The translations under genes and the position numbers were made by a program. The notes under the pieces were generated by a model that had not been told where the DNA came from, made no database searches, and saw nothing but the letters and a program-made list of their open reading frames with translations. Below are positions 8,499 through 18,112 of a stretch of DNA of 64,000 nucleotides, piece by piece. Position 1 is the stretch's first letter. The number at the start of each line of letters is the position of its first letter. Origin of the DNA: Sideroxydans sp. Lineage in GTDB: Bacteria > Pseudomonadota > Gammaproteobacteria > Burkholderiales > Gallionellaceae. The stretch lies in assembly GCA_024636935.1 (NCBI GenBank), contig JAGXGC010000005.1, positions 62,001 to 126,000 of the forward strand, in the 5' to 3' direction.

Positions 8499-9158
8499 AT
8501 GGTTGATTCAGTTCAGAACAGTACCTCGGTCACGACGCAGACCAGTGCGAGCAAAGCCGCATCGGAAGTCGGGGCGACGCAGGACCGCTTCCTCAAGCTG
8601 CTGGTGACGCAGATGAAGAACCAAGATCCGCTCAATCCGCTCGACAACGCACAGGTGACTTCGCAGATGGCGCAGCTGTCCACGGTGACCGGCATCGACA
8701 AGTTGAACGCCACGGTGCAGGCATTGAGCGCCAATATGACGGCAACGCAATCGTTGCAGGCCGCCTCGATGATCGGCCACGTGGCACTGGTTCCCGGTAA
8801 GCAGATCGACTTGTTTGAGGGCAATGCTGACGCAGCAGTGGAGTTGCTGAATCCGGCAGACAAGTTAACGGTGACGATTGAGGATGCCAAGGGCAATGCG
8901 GTGCGCACCCTGCAGCTGGGGGCGCAGGACGCTGGTGTTGTCGACTTCAAGTGGGATGGTCTGGACAATAGTGGCACTGCGATGGCAGACGGCAACTACA
9001 AGTTCATTGCGCAGGCCGAATTGAGCGGCAAGAAGAGCGATCCGACAACGTTGTCCTACGGCTTGGTAGACAGCGTCACGCTGAATGCCGACGGAGCCAA
9101 GCTGAGTTTGGGAAATCGCGGTGACGCGGGGCTGGATGCAGTCCGGCGGATCTTGTAA
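8499..9158 (+). CDS. flgD: Flagellar hook cap protein FlgD
   Basis: A 219-residue hook scaffolding protein that caps the growing hook. The N-terminal export and cap segment FLKLLVTQMKNQDPLNPLDN (about 31-50) is diagnostic, followed by FlgD Tudor-like and Fn3-like parts (FKWDGLDNSGTAMADGNYKF). It lies between flgC and flgE as usual. Length is ordinary for the family. Confidence 0.95.
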   Translation: MVDSVQNSTSVTTQTSASKAASEVGATQDRFLKLLVTQMKNQDPLNPLDNAQVTSQMAQLSTVTGIDKLNATVQALSANMTATQSLQAASMIGHVALVPGKQIDLFEGNADAAVELLNPADKLTVTIEDAKGNAVRTLQLGAQDAGVVDFKWDGLDNSGTAMADGNYKFIAQAELSGKKSDPTTLSYGLVDSVTLNADGAKLSLGNRGDAGLDAVRRIL

Positions 9159-9205
9159 TGAATTTCGTCGCTACGGCGTGTGATCGATACTAATAGGAGG
9201 ATGTC

Positions 9206-10423
9206 ATGGGTTTCCAACAAGGTTTAAGCGGTCTGAATGCAGCAGCCAAGAATCTGGATGTGATCGGCAACAACGTAGCCAATGCCAGCACCGTCGGCTT
9301 CAAAGGTGCGCAAGCGCAGTTTGCCGATGTTTACGCCAGCTCTATCGGTGGTGGTACACAGGCCGGTATCGGTACCCGGGTGGCGGCCATTGCGCAACAG
9401 TTCACCCAGGGCAATATCACCACCACCAACAACTCGCTCGATATGGCGGTCAGCGGCAACGGTTTCTTCCGCCTCAGCGACAATGGCTCGATCGTTTATT
9501 CGCGCAACGGTCAGTTCCAGATGGATAAAGATGGATATATCGTCACCAGTCAGGGCAATCGTCTGACCGGCTTCCTGCCCAATACAGCAGGGGTGATCGT
9601 GGCCACCGCGCCTGCCGATATACAGATATCCACGGCCGATCTGTTGCCGAAAGCGACGGCGGCCGTCACGGCCGGCCTGAATCTCGATTCCCGCTCAGCC
9701 ATCATTCCGGCCGCGCCCGCATTCGACCCGAACAATTCTGCGACTTACAGCAATTCGACTTCGATGACCGTCTACGACAGTCTGGGAAGTAGTCATGTGG
9801 CTTCGCTGTTTTTCGCCAAGACGGCAACCAATACTTGGAATGCTTATCTGACGGTGGATGGCGTGAATCCGCAGGCGGCCAATGCACCGCTGACCGCGAT
9901 GACCTTTGATACCAACGGTGTGCTCACGGCGCCCGCAGCGGCGGTAACCTCAACGGCCTTTACACCGGCCGGCGCCACCGCGCAGACGCTCTCTTTTGAC
10001 TTTGCTTCCACTTCGCAGTTCGGCGGTTTGTTCGGGGTGAACTCATTGACACAGGATGGCTACACATCGGGTCGACTGACCGGTTTCAGCACCGGTGCCG
10101 ACGGGACGATTGCCGGCCGCTATTCCAACGGGCAGTCCAAGACGCTGGGGCAGGTGGTGTTGTCTAACTTCAGCAATCCGCAGGGTCTGCAGCCATTGGG
10201 CGGCAATAACTGGGCGGAGACCAATACCTCCGGCACGCCACTGACCGGCTCCCCGGGTTCGTCGAGTCTGGGCGTGTTGCAGACCTCGGCCGTAGAAGAT
10301 TCAAACGTGGATTTGACCGCTGAGCTAGTGAATATGATCACCGCACAGCGCGTGTATCAGGCCAACGCGCAGTCGGTGAAGACGCAAGACCAGGTGCTGC
10401 AGACCATCGTTAACTTGCGCTAA
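9206..10423 (+). CDS. flgE: Flagellar hook protein FlgE
   Basis: A 405-residue hook subunit. The N-terminus has the axial motif VIGNNVANASTVGFKG; the middle carries the FlgE D2 domain (around YSNSTSMTVYDSLGSSH); the C-terminus has VDLTAELVNMITAQRVYQAN. RBS GGAGG lies at 9197-9201. It is preceded by a 47-base gap after flgD. Confidence 0.95.
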   Translation: MGFQQGLSGLNAAAKNLDVIGNNVANASTVGFKGAQAQFADVYASSIGGGTQAGIGTRVAAIAQQFTQGNITTTNNSLDMAVSGNGFFRLSDNGSIVYSRNGQFQMDKDGYIVTSQGNRLTGFLPNTAGVIVATAPADIQISTADLLPKATAAVTAGLNLDSRSAIIPAAPAFDPNNSATYSNSTSMTVYDSLGSSHVASLFFAKTATNTWNAYLTVDGVNPQAANAPLTAMTFDTNGVLTAPAAAVTSTAFTPAGATAQTLSFDFASTSQFGGLFGVNSLTQDGYTSGRLTGFSTGADGTIAGRYSNGQSKTLGQVVLSNFSNPQGLQPLGGNNWAETNTSGTPLTGSPGSSSLGVLQTSAVEDSNVDLTAELVNMITAQRVYQANAQSVKTQDQVLQTIVNLR

Positions 10424-10447
10424 TTTTAGGATTTAGGGGGAGGAGAC

Positions 10448-11191
10448 ATGGACAGACTGATTTACACCGCAATGACCGGCGCGACGCATACCCTGCATCG
10501 TCAGGCAAATGTGTCGAACAATCTGGCCAACGTCAACACACCGGGATTTCGCGCCAGCATCGACGCTTTTCGCAGTGTGCCTTTGCAGGGAGAGGGCTTA
10601 CCCACACGCACGTTCGTGGTCGATTCCACACCGGGCTCCGACTTTACGCCGGGCATCATGCAACAGACCGGACGCGCACTGGATGTGGCGCTGGATGGTA
10701 AGGGTTGGATCGCAGTGGAGGATGCCAACGGCAACGAGGCTTATACCCGAAACGGCAGTTTTCGGACTTTGCCCAGCGGCATTCTGCAAACAAGCAGTGG
10801 CCTGAACGTGATGGGCGATGCTGGCCCGTTGACCATACCGCCCGATACCGAAGTCACGATCGCCAAGGACGGCACCATTTCCACCGTGCCCAGCACGAAC
10901 CAGAAGAGCGGTGTGGTGGTGGTCGGGCGGATCAAACTCACCAATCCGCCGGAAGACCAGCTGGTACGTGGCGAGGATGGACTGTTTCGCACCCGCGACG
11001 GCAATCCGGCCGAGGCGGATGCCCGAGTCGGGTTAACGGCTGGCAGTCTTGAAGGTAGCAACGTCAACTCGGTCGAAGCGATGGTCAATATGATCTCACT
11101 GGCACGCCAATTTGACACGCAGATGAAGTTACTGCAGAGCGCAGACGAGAATGCCAAGCGGGCGAGTTCGGTGCTCACCGTCAGCGGCTGA
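10448..11191 (+). CDS. flgF: Flagellar basal-body rod protein FlgF
   Basis: A 247-residue proximal rod subunit. MDRLIYTAMTGATH is the typical FlgF start, followed by ANVSNNLANVNTPGFRA and the C-terminal helix VEAMVNMISLARQFDTQMK. GGGGAGGAG directly upstream is a strong ribosome binding site. It is followed by an unusually long 233-base gap before flgG. Confidence 0.95.
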   Translation: MDRLIYTAMTGATHTLHRQANVSNNLANVNTPGFRASIDAFRSVPLQGEGLPTRTFVVDSTPGSDFTPGIMQQTGRALDVALDGKGWIAVEDANGNEAYTRNGSFRTLPSGILQTSSGLNVMGDAGPLTIPPDTEVTIAKDGTISTVPSTNQKSGVVVVGRIKLTNPPEDQLVRGEDGLFRTRDGNPAEADARVGLTAGSLEGSNVNSVEAMVNMISLARQFDTQMKLLQSADENAKRASSVLTVSG

Positions 11192-11424
11192 TCTGGTGCG
11201 CTGATACTTTTTGTAAAGGCAATGCACGTGTTTGCAACACGGTGCAGAGTCATCTCCTTTGGTTGGTCGCAGTTGCATGTGAGCGTCTGTTTTTCCGGAG
11301 CGGGGGAGTGACCCGCTGTCCAAATTCCAAATTGAATCGTTTTTCCCCTTGTGTTCATTGGATGCAATTGCGGGCGCTTGGGTAATGTGTCATCCAAGCA
11401 CTGAACAATGAAAGGACGAACATC

Positions 11425-12207
11425 ATGATTCGCTCATTATGGATATCGAAGACCGGGTTGGAAGCACAGCAGACCCAGATGGATGTCATCTCCAACAACC
11501 TCGCCAACGTCAGTACCACTGGCTTCAAACGTTCGCGCGCGGTATTCGAGGATTTGCTGTACCAAAACCTGCGCCAACCCGGCGCACAGTCTTCGCAACA
11601 GACTCAAATCCCGTCCGGCTTGCAGATCGGCACCGGTGTGCGCCCGATCGCATCGGAGCGTATTCACACCCAAGGCAATCTGCAGCAGACCGGAAACAAT
11701 ATGGACATGGCGATCCAGGGTAACGGTTTCTTCCAAGTGTTGATGCCGGACGGTACGACGGCCTATAGCCGCGACGGTTCATTCCAGCTGGACAGCCAGG
11801 GACAGATTGTGACTGCCAACGGTTACCCAGTGCAGCCGGCGATGACCATTCCCGCCAACGCGACCAGTGTGACGGTCGGTCTGGACGGAGTGGTCACTAT
11901 CACCCAGGCTGGTGTGCCGGCTCCGGTGCAGGTGGGCAGCGTACAGCTGGCGACCTTCATCAATCCGGGCGGTCTTGAGAGCATGGGGCAGAACCTGTAT
12001 CTGGAAACCGCTTCCAGTGGCACGCCAAGCACCAATGTGCCAGGCACCAACGGCACCGGCACTCTGAGTCAGGGCTATGTGGAGACGTCCAATGTCAACG
12101 TGGTGGAAGAGCTGGTGAACATGATCCAGACGCAACGCGCGTATGAGATCAACTCAAAATCTATCACCACTTCCGATCAGATGTTGCAACGACTGTCGCA
12201 GATTTAA
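11425..12207 (+). CDS. flgG: Flagellar distal rod protein FlgG
   Basis: A 260-residue distal rod protein. [18 protein letters not shown] and [18 protein letters not shown] are the family start. [19 protein letters not shown] and the C-terminal [20 protein letters not shown] complete the signature. The family's usual length is about 260. It leads the flgGHIJ segment after the long intergenic gap. Confidence 0.96.
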   Translation: MIRSLWISKTGLEAQQTQMDVISNNLANVSTTGFKRSRAVFEDLLYQNLRQPGAQSSQQTQIPSGLQIGTGVRPIASERIHTQGNLQQTGNNMDMAIQGNGFFQVLMPDGTTAYSRDGSFQLDSQGQIVTANGYPVQPAMTIPANATSVTVGLDGVVTITQAGVPAPVQVGSVQLATFINPGGLESMGQNLYLETASSGTPSTNVPGTNGTGTLSQGYVETSNVNVVEELVNMIQTQRAYEINSKSITTSDQMLQRLSQI

Positions 12208-12218
12208 CGAGGTACATC

Positions 12219-12863
12219 ATGCGTAAATTGACCGGTGTGATCAGTGTATTGACAGCCAGCTGGTTGTTGGTTGCTTGCGTACCCAGCACCAACATCCGCG
12301 AGCCGCTGACGGCGAGCCCGAACACTGCGCGCAGCCAAGCGGCACCGACAAACGGCGCCATTTTCCAGAGCGGAGTGAACGATCGCCCATTGTTCGAGGA
12401 TCGTCGTGCGCGCCGCATCGGTGACATCGTGACCATCACCATCGTCGAGACTACTGCAGCTAGCGGCAAGTCTGCCACGGCCATCGGGAATTCCGGCAGC
12501 ATTGCCGTAAATACGCCGCTGATCACAGGCGGGGTGGCTGGAGATAGCAGCTTGTCGGGATCCAGCAAGAACGATGCTTCGGGCTCCAATACTTTCACCG
12601 GTACATTGACGGCGACCGTGACCGACGTCCTGCCAAACGGAAATTTGCGCGTGGCGGGTGAAAAACAGATCAGCATTCGCTACTCGGATGAATACGTTCG
12701 CTTCTCAGGCGTGGTGAGCCCGGCCGATATCAGCGGAACCAACAGTGTATTGTCAACCAAGGTGGCAGATGTACATCTGGAATACAAGGGAGCAACCAAT
12801 CTGGACGGCGCTTCGGTGACCAGCATGTTCGCGCGTATCTTCACTACTGTGTTGCCGTTCTAG
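12219..12863 (+). CDS. flgH: Flagellar L-ring lipoprotein FlgH
   Basis: A 214-residue outer-membrane L-ring subunit. The signal peptide ends in a lipobox LVAC with Cys20 as the lipidation site. The conserved FlgH blocks are visible: LFEDRRARRIGDIVTI and ITIVETTAASGKSA near residues 60-90, and NGNLRVAGEKQI followed by GVVSPADISGTNSV. It precedes flgI with nine bases between. Confidence 0.95.
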   Translation: MRKLTGVISVLTASWLLVACVPSTNIREPLTASPNTARSQAAPTNGAIFQSGVNDRPLFEDRRARRIGDIVTITIVETTAASGKSATAIGNSGSIAVNTPLITGGVAGDSSLSGSSKNDASGSNTFTGTLTATVTDVLPNGNLRVAGEKQISIRYSDEYVRFSGVVSPADISGTNSVLSTKVADVHLEYKGATNLDGASVTSMFARIFTTVLPF

Positions 12864-12872
12864 GAGAGCGAG

Positions 12873-13979
12873 ATGAAAACCATACTCAAACTTGCACTTG
12901 CCGCGTTGCTGGGCATGCTTGCTATCGCTGCCTCGGCTGAACGCATCAAGGATCTGGCCAGCGTGCAGGGTGTGCGAGAGAACCAGTTGCTTGGTTACGG
13001 ACTGGTGGTTGGTCTTGATGGTAGCGGCGACCAAACCACGCAAACCCCGTTCACTGTTCAGAGCACCATTACCATGCTGGCGCAGATGGGCGTGACACTG
13101 CCTCCGGGCACCAGTCTGCAACTGAAGAACGTGGCTGCGGTGACAGTGACGGCTTCCTTGCCGCCATTCTCGCGTCCCGGTCAAACGATTGATATCACTG
13201 TTTCCTCCATTGGTAATGCCAAGAGCCTGCGCGGCGGCACGTTGCTGATGACGCCTCTGAAAGGCGTGGACGGACTGGTATATGCCATGGCGCAGGGTAA
13301 TTTGCTGGTGAGCGGTGCAGGTGCGGCCGCCGGAGGCAGCAAGACGGTGATCAATCATCTGAGCGTAGGGCGAATTCCCGCTGGGGCGACAGTGGAACGC
13401 TCGGTGCCGACTGCATTGGGCCAAGGCGATTACATCTTTCTGCAACTGAACACGTCTGATTTCACCACGGCGGCACGCATGGCCGACACCATCAATCGTG
13501 ATGTGTCGCCTGATTTTATGATCGCCAATGCGCTGGATGCGCGCACCGTGCAAGTATCGGCACCGCCCGGTTTCGAGCGCGTGCAGTTCCTGTCGCGTAT
13601 TGAGAATCTGTCGGTGGATGCGGCTGCCGGTAGTGCAAAGGTGATCGTCAATGCCCGTACCGGTTCGGTTGTGATGAACCAGCAAGTTTCCCTGAGCGAG
13701 TGCGCCGTGGCGCATGGCAATCTGACGGTGGTCATCAGTGCCGACAATGCAGTGAGTCAGCCCAACGCGCTTGCTGGAGGAGATACTGCGACAGTGAGTA
13801 ATGCGGACATAAAAATAGAGGCATCGGCAGGCAGTCTGTTGCATCTGAAACATGGTGTTGCGCTTGGCGATGTGGTCAAAGCGCTAAATTCCATCGGCGC
13901 TACGCCGCAAGACATGCTGGCCATCCTGCAGGCGATGAAAGCAGCAGGTGCCCTGCGCGCTGAGCTGGAAATCATTTAG
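12873..13979 (+). CDS. flgI: Flagellar P-ring protein FlgI
   Basis: A 368-residue periplasmic P-ring subunit. Residues 1-22 are a Sec signal peptide with cleavage likely after AASA. ERIKDLASVQGVRENQLLGY and GLVVGLDGSGDQT are the hallmark start of the mature protein, and the C-terminus ends with DVVKALNSIGATPQDMLAIL. Its assembly needs FlgA, encoded divergently upstream. Confidence 0.96.
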   Translation: MKTILKLALAALLGMLAIAASAERIKDLASVQGVRENQLLGYGLVVGLDGSGDQTTQTPFTVQSTITMLAQMGVTLPPGTSLQLKNVAAVTVTASLPPFSRPGQTIDITVSSIGNAKSLRGGTLLMTPLKGVDGLVYAMAQGNLLVSGAGAAAGGSKTVINHLSVGRIPAGATVERSVPTALGQGDYIFLQLNTSDFTTAARMADTINRDVSPDFMIANALDARTVQVSAPPGFERVQFLSRIENLSVDAAAGSAKVIVNARTGSVVMNQQVSLSECAVAHGNLTVVISADNAVSQPNALAGGDTATVSNADIKIEASAGSLLHLKHGVALGDVVKALNSIGATPQDMLAILQAMKAAGALRAELEII

Positions 13980-13988
13980 GAGATACTT

Positions 13989-14801
13989 ATGGCCATCTCT
14001 CCCAACTCGATTGGTAGTTTGGCGGCAGACAGCCAGTCATTGGACAAGCTGCGCTATCAGGCGCGGCAGGCTCCCGATCAGGCACTGAAGGCGGTTGCTC
14101 AGCAGTTCGAGACGGTTTTCCTCAATATGATGCTGAAGACCATGCGCGAGGCGACACCGCAGGACGGCATGATGGATAGCGAACAGACCAAGATGTTTAC
14201 CGGTATGCTGGACCAGCAATTGGCGCAGGAGATGTCCAAGCGCGGGGTGGGGCTGGCAGAAGTCATGATGCGCCAGTTGAGCGGCGGATTGCCGGCGGCG
14301 CCCGCTACTGCGCCGGGAGTCGTGTCATCGGCCTATCAATCCGACCCACAGCAGGACTTCGTGGATCGGTTGCGGCCCCATGCCGAGCAAGCCAGCCGCA
14401 GCACTGGCGTGCCGGCCAACTTCATCATGGGACAGGCGGCCTTGGAAAGCGGCTGGGGCAAGCGTGAGATCAAACATGCGGATGGCAGCAACAGCTATAA
14501 TCTTTTTGGCATCAAGGCTGGTAGCAGCTGGAATGGCAAAGTGGCGGAGGTGACTACCGCTGAATATCAAGATGGTGTTGCCAGTAAACAAGTGGCGCGC
14601 TTCCGTGCTTACGACAACTACACCGAGGCCTTTCAGGATTATGCAAAGCTGCTGGGTGGAGACAGCCGTTATGCGGAAGTGCTGGGACAGGCTGATGCAA
14701 AAGGTTTTGCACAGGCCTTGCAGCAATCCGGCTACGCCACCGACCCGCGTTATGCGGATAAACTGGTGGGCGTGATTGGCAGTGTCCGTGCACGGGCCTA
14801 A
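13989..14801 (+). CDS. flgJ: Flagellar rod assembly protein / muramidase FlgJ
   Basis: A 270-residue two-domain FlgJ. Residues 1-100 form the rod-cap part (QFETVFLNMMLKTMREATP). Residues about 125-265 form a peptidoglycan hydrolase of the glucosaminidase type, with the catalytic Glu in AALESGWGKREI and the conserved YNLFGIKAGSSW. The enzyme opens the cell wall for the rod. The fused muramidase is the beta/gamma-proteobacterial form. Confidence 0.95.
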   Translation: MAISPNSIGSLAADSQSLDKLRYQARQAPDQALKAVAQQFETVFLNMMLKTMREATPQDGMMDSEQTKMFTGMLDQQLAQEMSKRGVGLAEVMMRQLSGGLPAAPATAPGVVSSAYQSDPQQDFVDRLRPHAEQASRSTGVPANFIMGQAALESGWGKREIKHADGSNSYNLFGIKAGSSWNGKVAEVTTAEYQDGVASKQVARFRAYDNYTEAFQDYAKLLGGDSRYAEVLGQADAKGFAQALQQSGYATDPRYADKLVGVIGSVRARA

Positions 14802-14809
14802 ATTTCAGC

Positions 14810-14836
14810 TAAAGTTTCCCCGCAGGATGCCGATAG
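14810..14836 (+). promoter_or_regulatory. Sigma-28 (FliA) promoter of flgKL
   Basis: TAAAGTTT (14810-14817), an 11-base spacer and GCCGATAG (14829-14836) match the FliA consensus at 15 of 16 positions. It lies in the 74-base gap between flgJ and flgK, making flgKL a late class transcript. Confidence 0.92.
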
Positions 14837-14875
14837 CCAAGCTGAAGAGGTTGTATAACGGCAAAAGGAAATGAT

Positions 14876-16798
14876 ATGAGCGGCGTATACGGTATCGGAG
14901 TAAGTGCATTGAGGGCGGCCCAGGCGGGCATGGCCGCGACTTCGCATAATATTGCCAATGCCAACACGCCTGGTTACTCGCGGCAGGAGATCACGCAGGC
15001 TGCGGGACAGGCCCAGAACACCGGCTCCGGCTACTTCGGGCAGGGTGTTGATGTAACGTCCGTGGTGCGCCGCTACGACCAGTTTCTCAGCCAGCAAGTG
15101 CTGGAGGCGCAGACTTCGTCCTCCAGTCTGAACACTCAATATGGCTTGTCGCAGCAACTGACCAATCTGTTCGGGGATTCCACCGGCGGTCTCACACCGA
15201 CCTTGCAGGACTTCTTCGGTGCAGTGAATGATGTCGCTACTGCGCCTGAATCCATCGCCGCGCGTCAGTCCATGATGGGTAGTGCACAATCGCTGGTGAA
15301 CCGACTGAATACACTGGATCAGCACGCGAATGAGATTCGCGATGGACTGAACGGACAGATCGCCAACAGTGTGAACTCGATCAATAGTTACGCCAAGCAG
15401 ATTGCCGTACTGAATGAGCAAATTGTGCAACTGCAGGCACGCACGCCGGGGCAGCCGCCCAATGATCTGCTGGATCAGCGTGATCAAGTGATCAATCAGC
15501 TCAGTCAGGAGATTCGTGTCACGGCGGTCACACAGTATGACGGATCGATGGATGTGTTCATCGGTAGCGGACAGTCGCTGGTGGTCGGCAACAGCTTATC
15601 CTCGTTGCGGGTGGTTACCTCGCAGACAGACCCGAGCTCTCTGGAAGTCGCCTATTCAAACAATGGCAACGTGAGCAGAATGCAGCAGAGCGCCTTGCAG
15701 GGTGGCAATCTGGGCGGTTATCTCGATTTTCGTCAAAACGTGCTCGACCCTGCTGTGAATGCGCTGGGTCGCATCGCCATCGGCGTGGCCGATACTTTCA
15801 ACCAGCAGCACCAGCAGGGCATGGATCTGAAAGGCGCTCTGGGTGGGGAGTTTTTCACCATGGCAGCACCACGGGTGACGGCTTCAGGTGCCAATACCGG
15901 TACGGCAGCTCTGGTATCCACCTTTGACAGCAGTTCTGCGCTGACCGGTGAAGACTACAGCGTGCGATTCGACGGCTCCAATTACAACGTTACCAATGCC
16001 TCCACCAATGCAACGTTGGCCTCATTCACCGTTGCTCAACTGGCAACGGCGCAAGTGGTGCCAGGAACCGGCATCACACTGAAACTGAATGCAGGTGCAG
16101 CAGTAGCTGGTGATACTTTCGGCCTGCGCCCAACGGTGGATGGTGCGCGCGGCATCGCGTTGAAGGTGACCGATCCGACCAAGATTGCGGCGGCGGCGCC
16201 GGTCCGTTCCAATACGCCGTTGACCAATCTTGGCACTGGGGTCATTGCCAACACGACGGTGGTGCCCGGTTTGCCGCTGGATGCCAATCTGCAGCAGCCG
16301 ATAACCATTACCTTCGATACGCCGCCGACCACCTACACCGTCAGCGGAACAGGTGCACCGGCCGGTTCCCAAGCCTATACCGATGGAGGCACGATCACCA
16401 TCAATGGCTGGACTTCCAAAATTACCGGCACGCCGTTGGCTGGGGATAAATTCACCGTCGGTCCCAATACCAATGCCTCGACCGATGGCAGCAACATGCT
16501 CAAGCTGGCTTCGTTGCAGACCGCCTATACCATGGTGAACAGCACCACCAGTTTTCAAGGGGCGTATGGTCAGTTGATCAGCCAGGTGGGCACGCAGACA
16601 CGCGAACTTCAAGTAACTAGTACGGCGCAGAACAGCATGCTGTCGCAGGTGACTAAGGCGCAGCAGTCGGTATCCGGCGTCAATCTGGATGAGGAAGCGG
16701 CCAATCTGATGCGCTACCAGCAGGCTTATCAGGCGGCAGCCAAAGCGATGTCCATTGCCGGCAATATGTTCGACACCTTGCTGTCGCTCGGAAATTAG
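14876..16798 (+). CDS. flgK: Flagellar hook-associated protein 1 FlgK
   Basis: A 640-residue hook-filament junction protein. The N-terminus has GIGVSALRAAQAGMAATSHN and IANANTPGYSRQEI; long coiled-coil regions follow; the C-terminus has VNLDEEAANLMRYQQAYQAA, the axial helix. The central part holds a repeat-like Thr/Ala/Gly-rich insertion (roughly 340-550), which explains the length above the usual 450-550 residues. It starts a sigma-28 transcript with flgL. Confidence 0.95.
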   Translation: MSGVYGIGVSALRAAQAGMAATSHNIANANTPGYSRQEITQAAGQAQNTGSGYFGQGVDVTSVVRRYDQFLSQQVLEAQTSSSSLNTQYGLSQQLTNLFGDSTGGLTPTLQDFFGAVNDVATAPESIAARQSMMGSAQSLVNRLNTLDQHANEIRDGLNGQIANSVNSINSYAKQIAVLNEQIVQLQARTPGQPPNDLLDQRDQVINQLSQEIRVTAVTQYDGSMDVFIGSGQSLVVGNSLSSLRVVTSQTDPSSLEVAYSNNGNVSRMQQSALQGGNLGGYLDFRQNVLDPAVNALGRIAIGVADTFNQQHQQGMDLKGALGGEFFTMAAPRVTASGANTGTAALVSTFDSSSALTGEDYSVRFDGSNYNVTNASTNATLASFTVAQLATAQVVPGTGITLKLNAGAAVAGDTFGLRPTVDGARGIALKVTDPTKIAAAAPVRSNTPLTNLGTGVIANTTVVPGLPLDANLQQPITITFDTPPTTYTVSGTGAPAGSQAYTDGGTITINGWTSKITGTPLAGDKFTVGPNTNASTDGSNMLKLASLQTAYTMVNSTTSFQGAYGQLISQVGTQTRELQVTSTAQNSMLSQVTKAQQSVSGVNLDEEAANLMRYQQAYQAAAKAMSIAGNMFDTLLSLGN

Positions 16799-16807
16799 GA
16801 GTAGATC

Positions 16808-18013
16808 ATGCGTATAAGTACCAGTTCTCTCTATAACGATAACGTCGCGACCATGAACACTCTGCAGACGCAGATCGGTCAGACACAGCAGCAGATCTCG
16901 ACCGGGCGGCGTCTGCTGAATGCGGCAGATGATCCTGCTGCTGCTGCACGCGCGGCGGAGCTCACCCAAACCGATTTAGCCAACGACCAGCTGGCATCCA
17001 ATCGTATTGCGGCAATCAATACCCTGTCGCTGTCCGAGTCGATCTTACAGAGCGTGACTAGTCTGTTGCAGGACGCGAAAGATGTTGCGGTGGAAGCCAG
17101 CAGCGGGACAATGAGCGGTGTGAGCCGTAAAGGGCTGGCGGCAGACTTGCAGGGAAAACTGGATGTGCTGATGGGGTTGGCGAACAGTACCGACGGCTTG
17201 GGTAATTATATTTTCTCGGGAGGGCAGGGGAGGGTGCAGCCCTTTGTCAGCGAAGCCGGCGGTGTGGCCTATAAGGGCGACGATGTGCAGCGCAAAGTAC
17301 AAGCCGCCGCATCGCGCCAGATTACAACCACCGATACCGGCTCTGATATTTTTATGCGTATCCGCAATGGTAACGGCACTTTTCAGGCGGCCCCTAATGC
17401 AGGTAATGGCGGTAGCGGAGTCATTAGCCAAGGCGGGGTGACGGACCCATCCCAGTACACCGGCCAAAGTTACAAGCTGACTTTCAGCATGCCGGCTGCC
17501 ACCTACACTGTAAATGATGTGACCGCAGGTGCGCCTGGAACATTGGTGACGACGGCTCCTTATGTGAGCGGTCAGTCCATCAGCTTTAACGGGATTCAGT
17601 TTGAGGTGCAGGGCACACCGGCCAACGGTGATGTGTTCAATATCTCACCGAGCAGCAACCAAAGTGTGTTCGAGTCGCTGGGCAATCTTATTTCGGCGCT
17701 GAATACAGGAGCGGTGAGTGGCGTGACTACTGCCTACAACCAGTCGCTGAAAGATGCGAATGCCTCGCTCAGCCAGAGCTTAGGCAACGTGCTGGGCGTT
17801 CGCGCCACGATGGGTGCACGCTTGAACGAGCTGGATACACTACAGTCGACTGGAGAGGACATTGGATTGCAATACAAACAAACCCTCTCGAAGATACAGG
17901 ACACGGACTACAACAAAGCCATCACCGATCTCACCATGCAACAAATGATGTTGCAGGCATCGCAGCAGTCGTTTGTAAAAGTATCCCAGATGTCGCTGTT
18001 TAATTACCTTTAA
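16808..18013 (+). CDS. flgL: Flagellar hook-associated protein 3 FlgL
   Basis: A 401-residue junction protein of the flagellin family. MRISTSSLYNDNVATMNTLQ and QQISTGRRLLNAADDPAAAAR form the N-terminal D0/D1 signature. The C-terminus NKAITDLTMQQMMLQASQQS closes the fold. It lies nine bases after flgK and before a strong hairpin. Confidence 0.95.
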   Translation: MRISTSSLYNDNVATMNTLQTQIGQTQQQISTGRRLLNAADDPAAAARAAELTQTDLANDQLASNRIAAINTLSLSESILQSVTSLLQDAKDVAVEASSGTMSGVSRKGLAADLQGKLDVLMGLANSTDGLGNYIFSGGQGRVQPFVSEAGGVAYKGDDVQRKVQAAASRQITTTDTGSDIFMRIRNGNGTFQAAPNAGNGGSGVISQGGVTDPSQYTGQSYKLTFSMPAATYTVNDVTAGAPGTLVTTAPYVSGQSISFNGIQFEVQGTPANGDVFNISPSSNQSVFESLGNLISALNTGAVSGVTTAYNQSLKDANASLSQSLGNVLGVRATMGARLNELDTLQSTGEDIGLQYKQTLSKIQDTDYNKAITDLTMQQMMLQASQQSFVKVSQMSLFNYL

Positions 18014-18028
18014 GTAATGGATATTCAG

Positions 18029-18058
18029 AACGGCGCGCAGAGTGATCTGCGCGCCGTT
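18029..18058 (+). terminator. Strong hairpin between flgL and fliR
   Basis: A perfect 12-bp stem, AACGGCGCGCAG (18029-18040) with CTGCGCGCCGTT (18047-18058), around a six-base loop. There is no long T run on either strand, but the position between two convergent operons supports a terminator serving one or both. Confidence 0.75.
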
Positions 18059-18112
18059 CTCATTGGTGTTGCGTTACAGCTGAAAGTCTTTCTATAGATA
18101 CGCGAATGCAGC

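Noticed and set aside
11240-11285. TTGGTTGGTCGCAGTTGCA, a sigma-54-like string in the flgF-flgG gap
   Set aside because: GG and GC are 8 or 12 bases apart, not 10, so sigma-54 would not bind.
12753-13853. A 366-codon open frame on the minus strand
   Set aside because: Antisense to flgI and the end of flgH, His/Arg-rich composition typical of a shadow frame.
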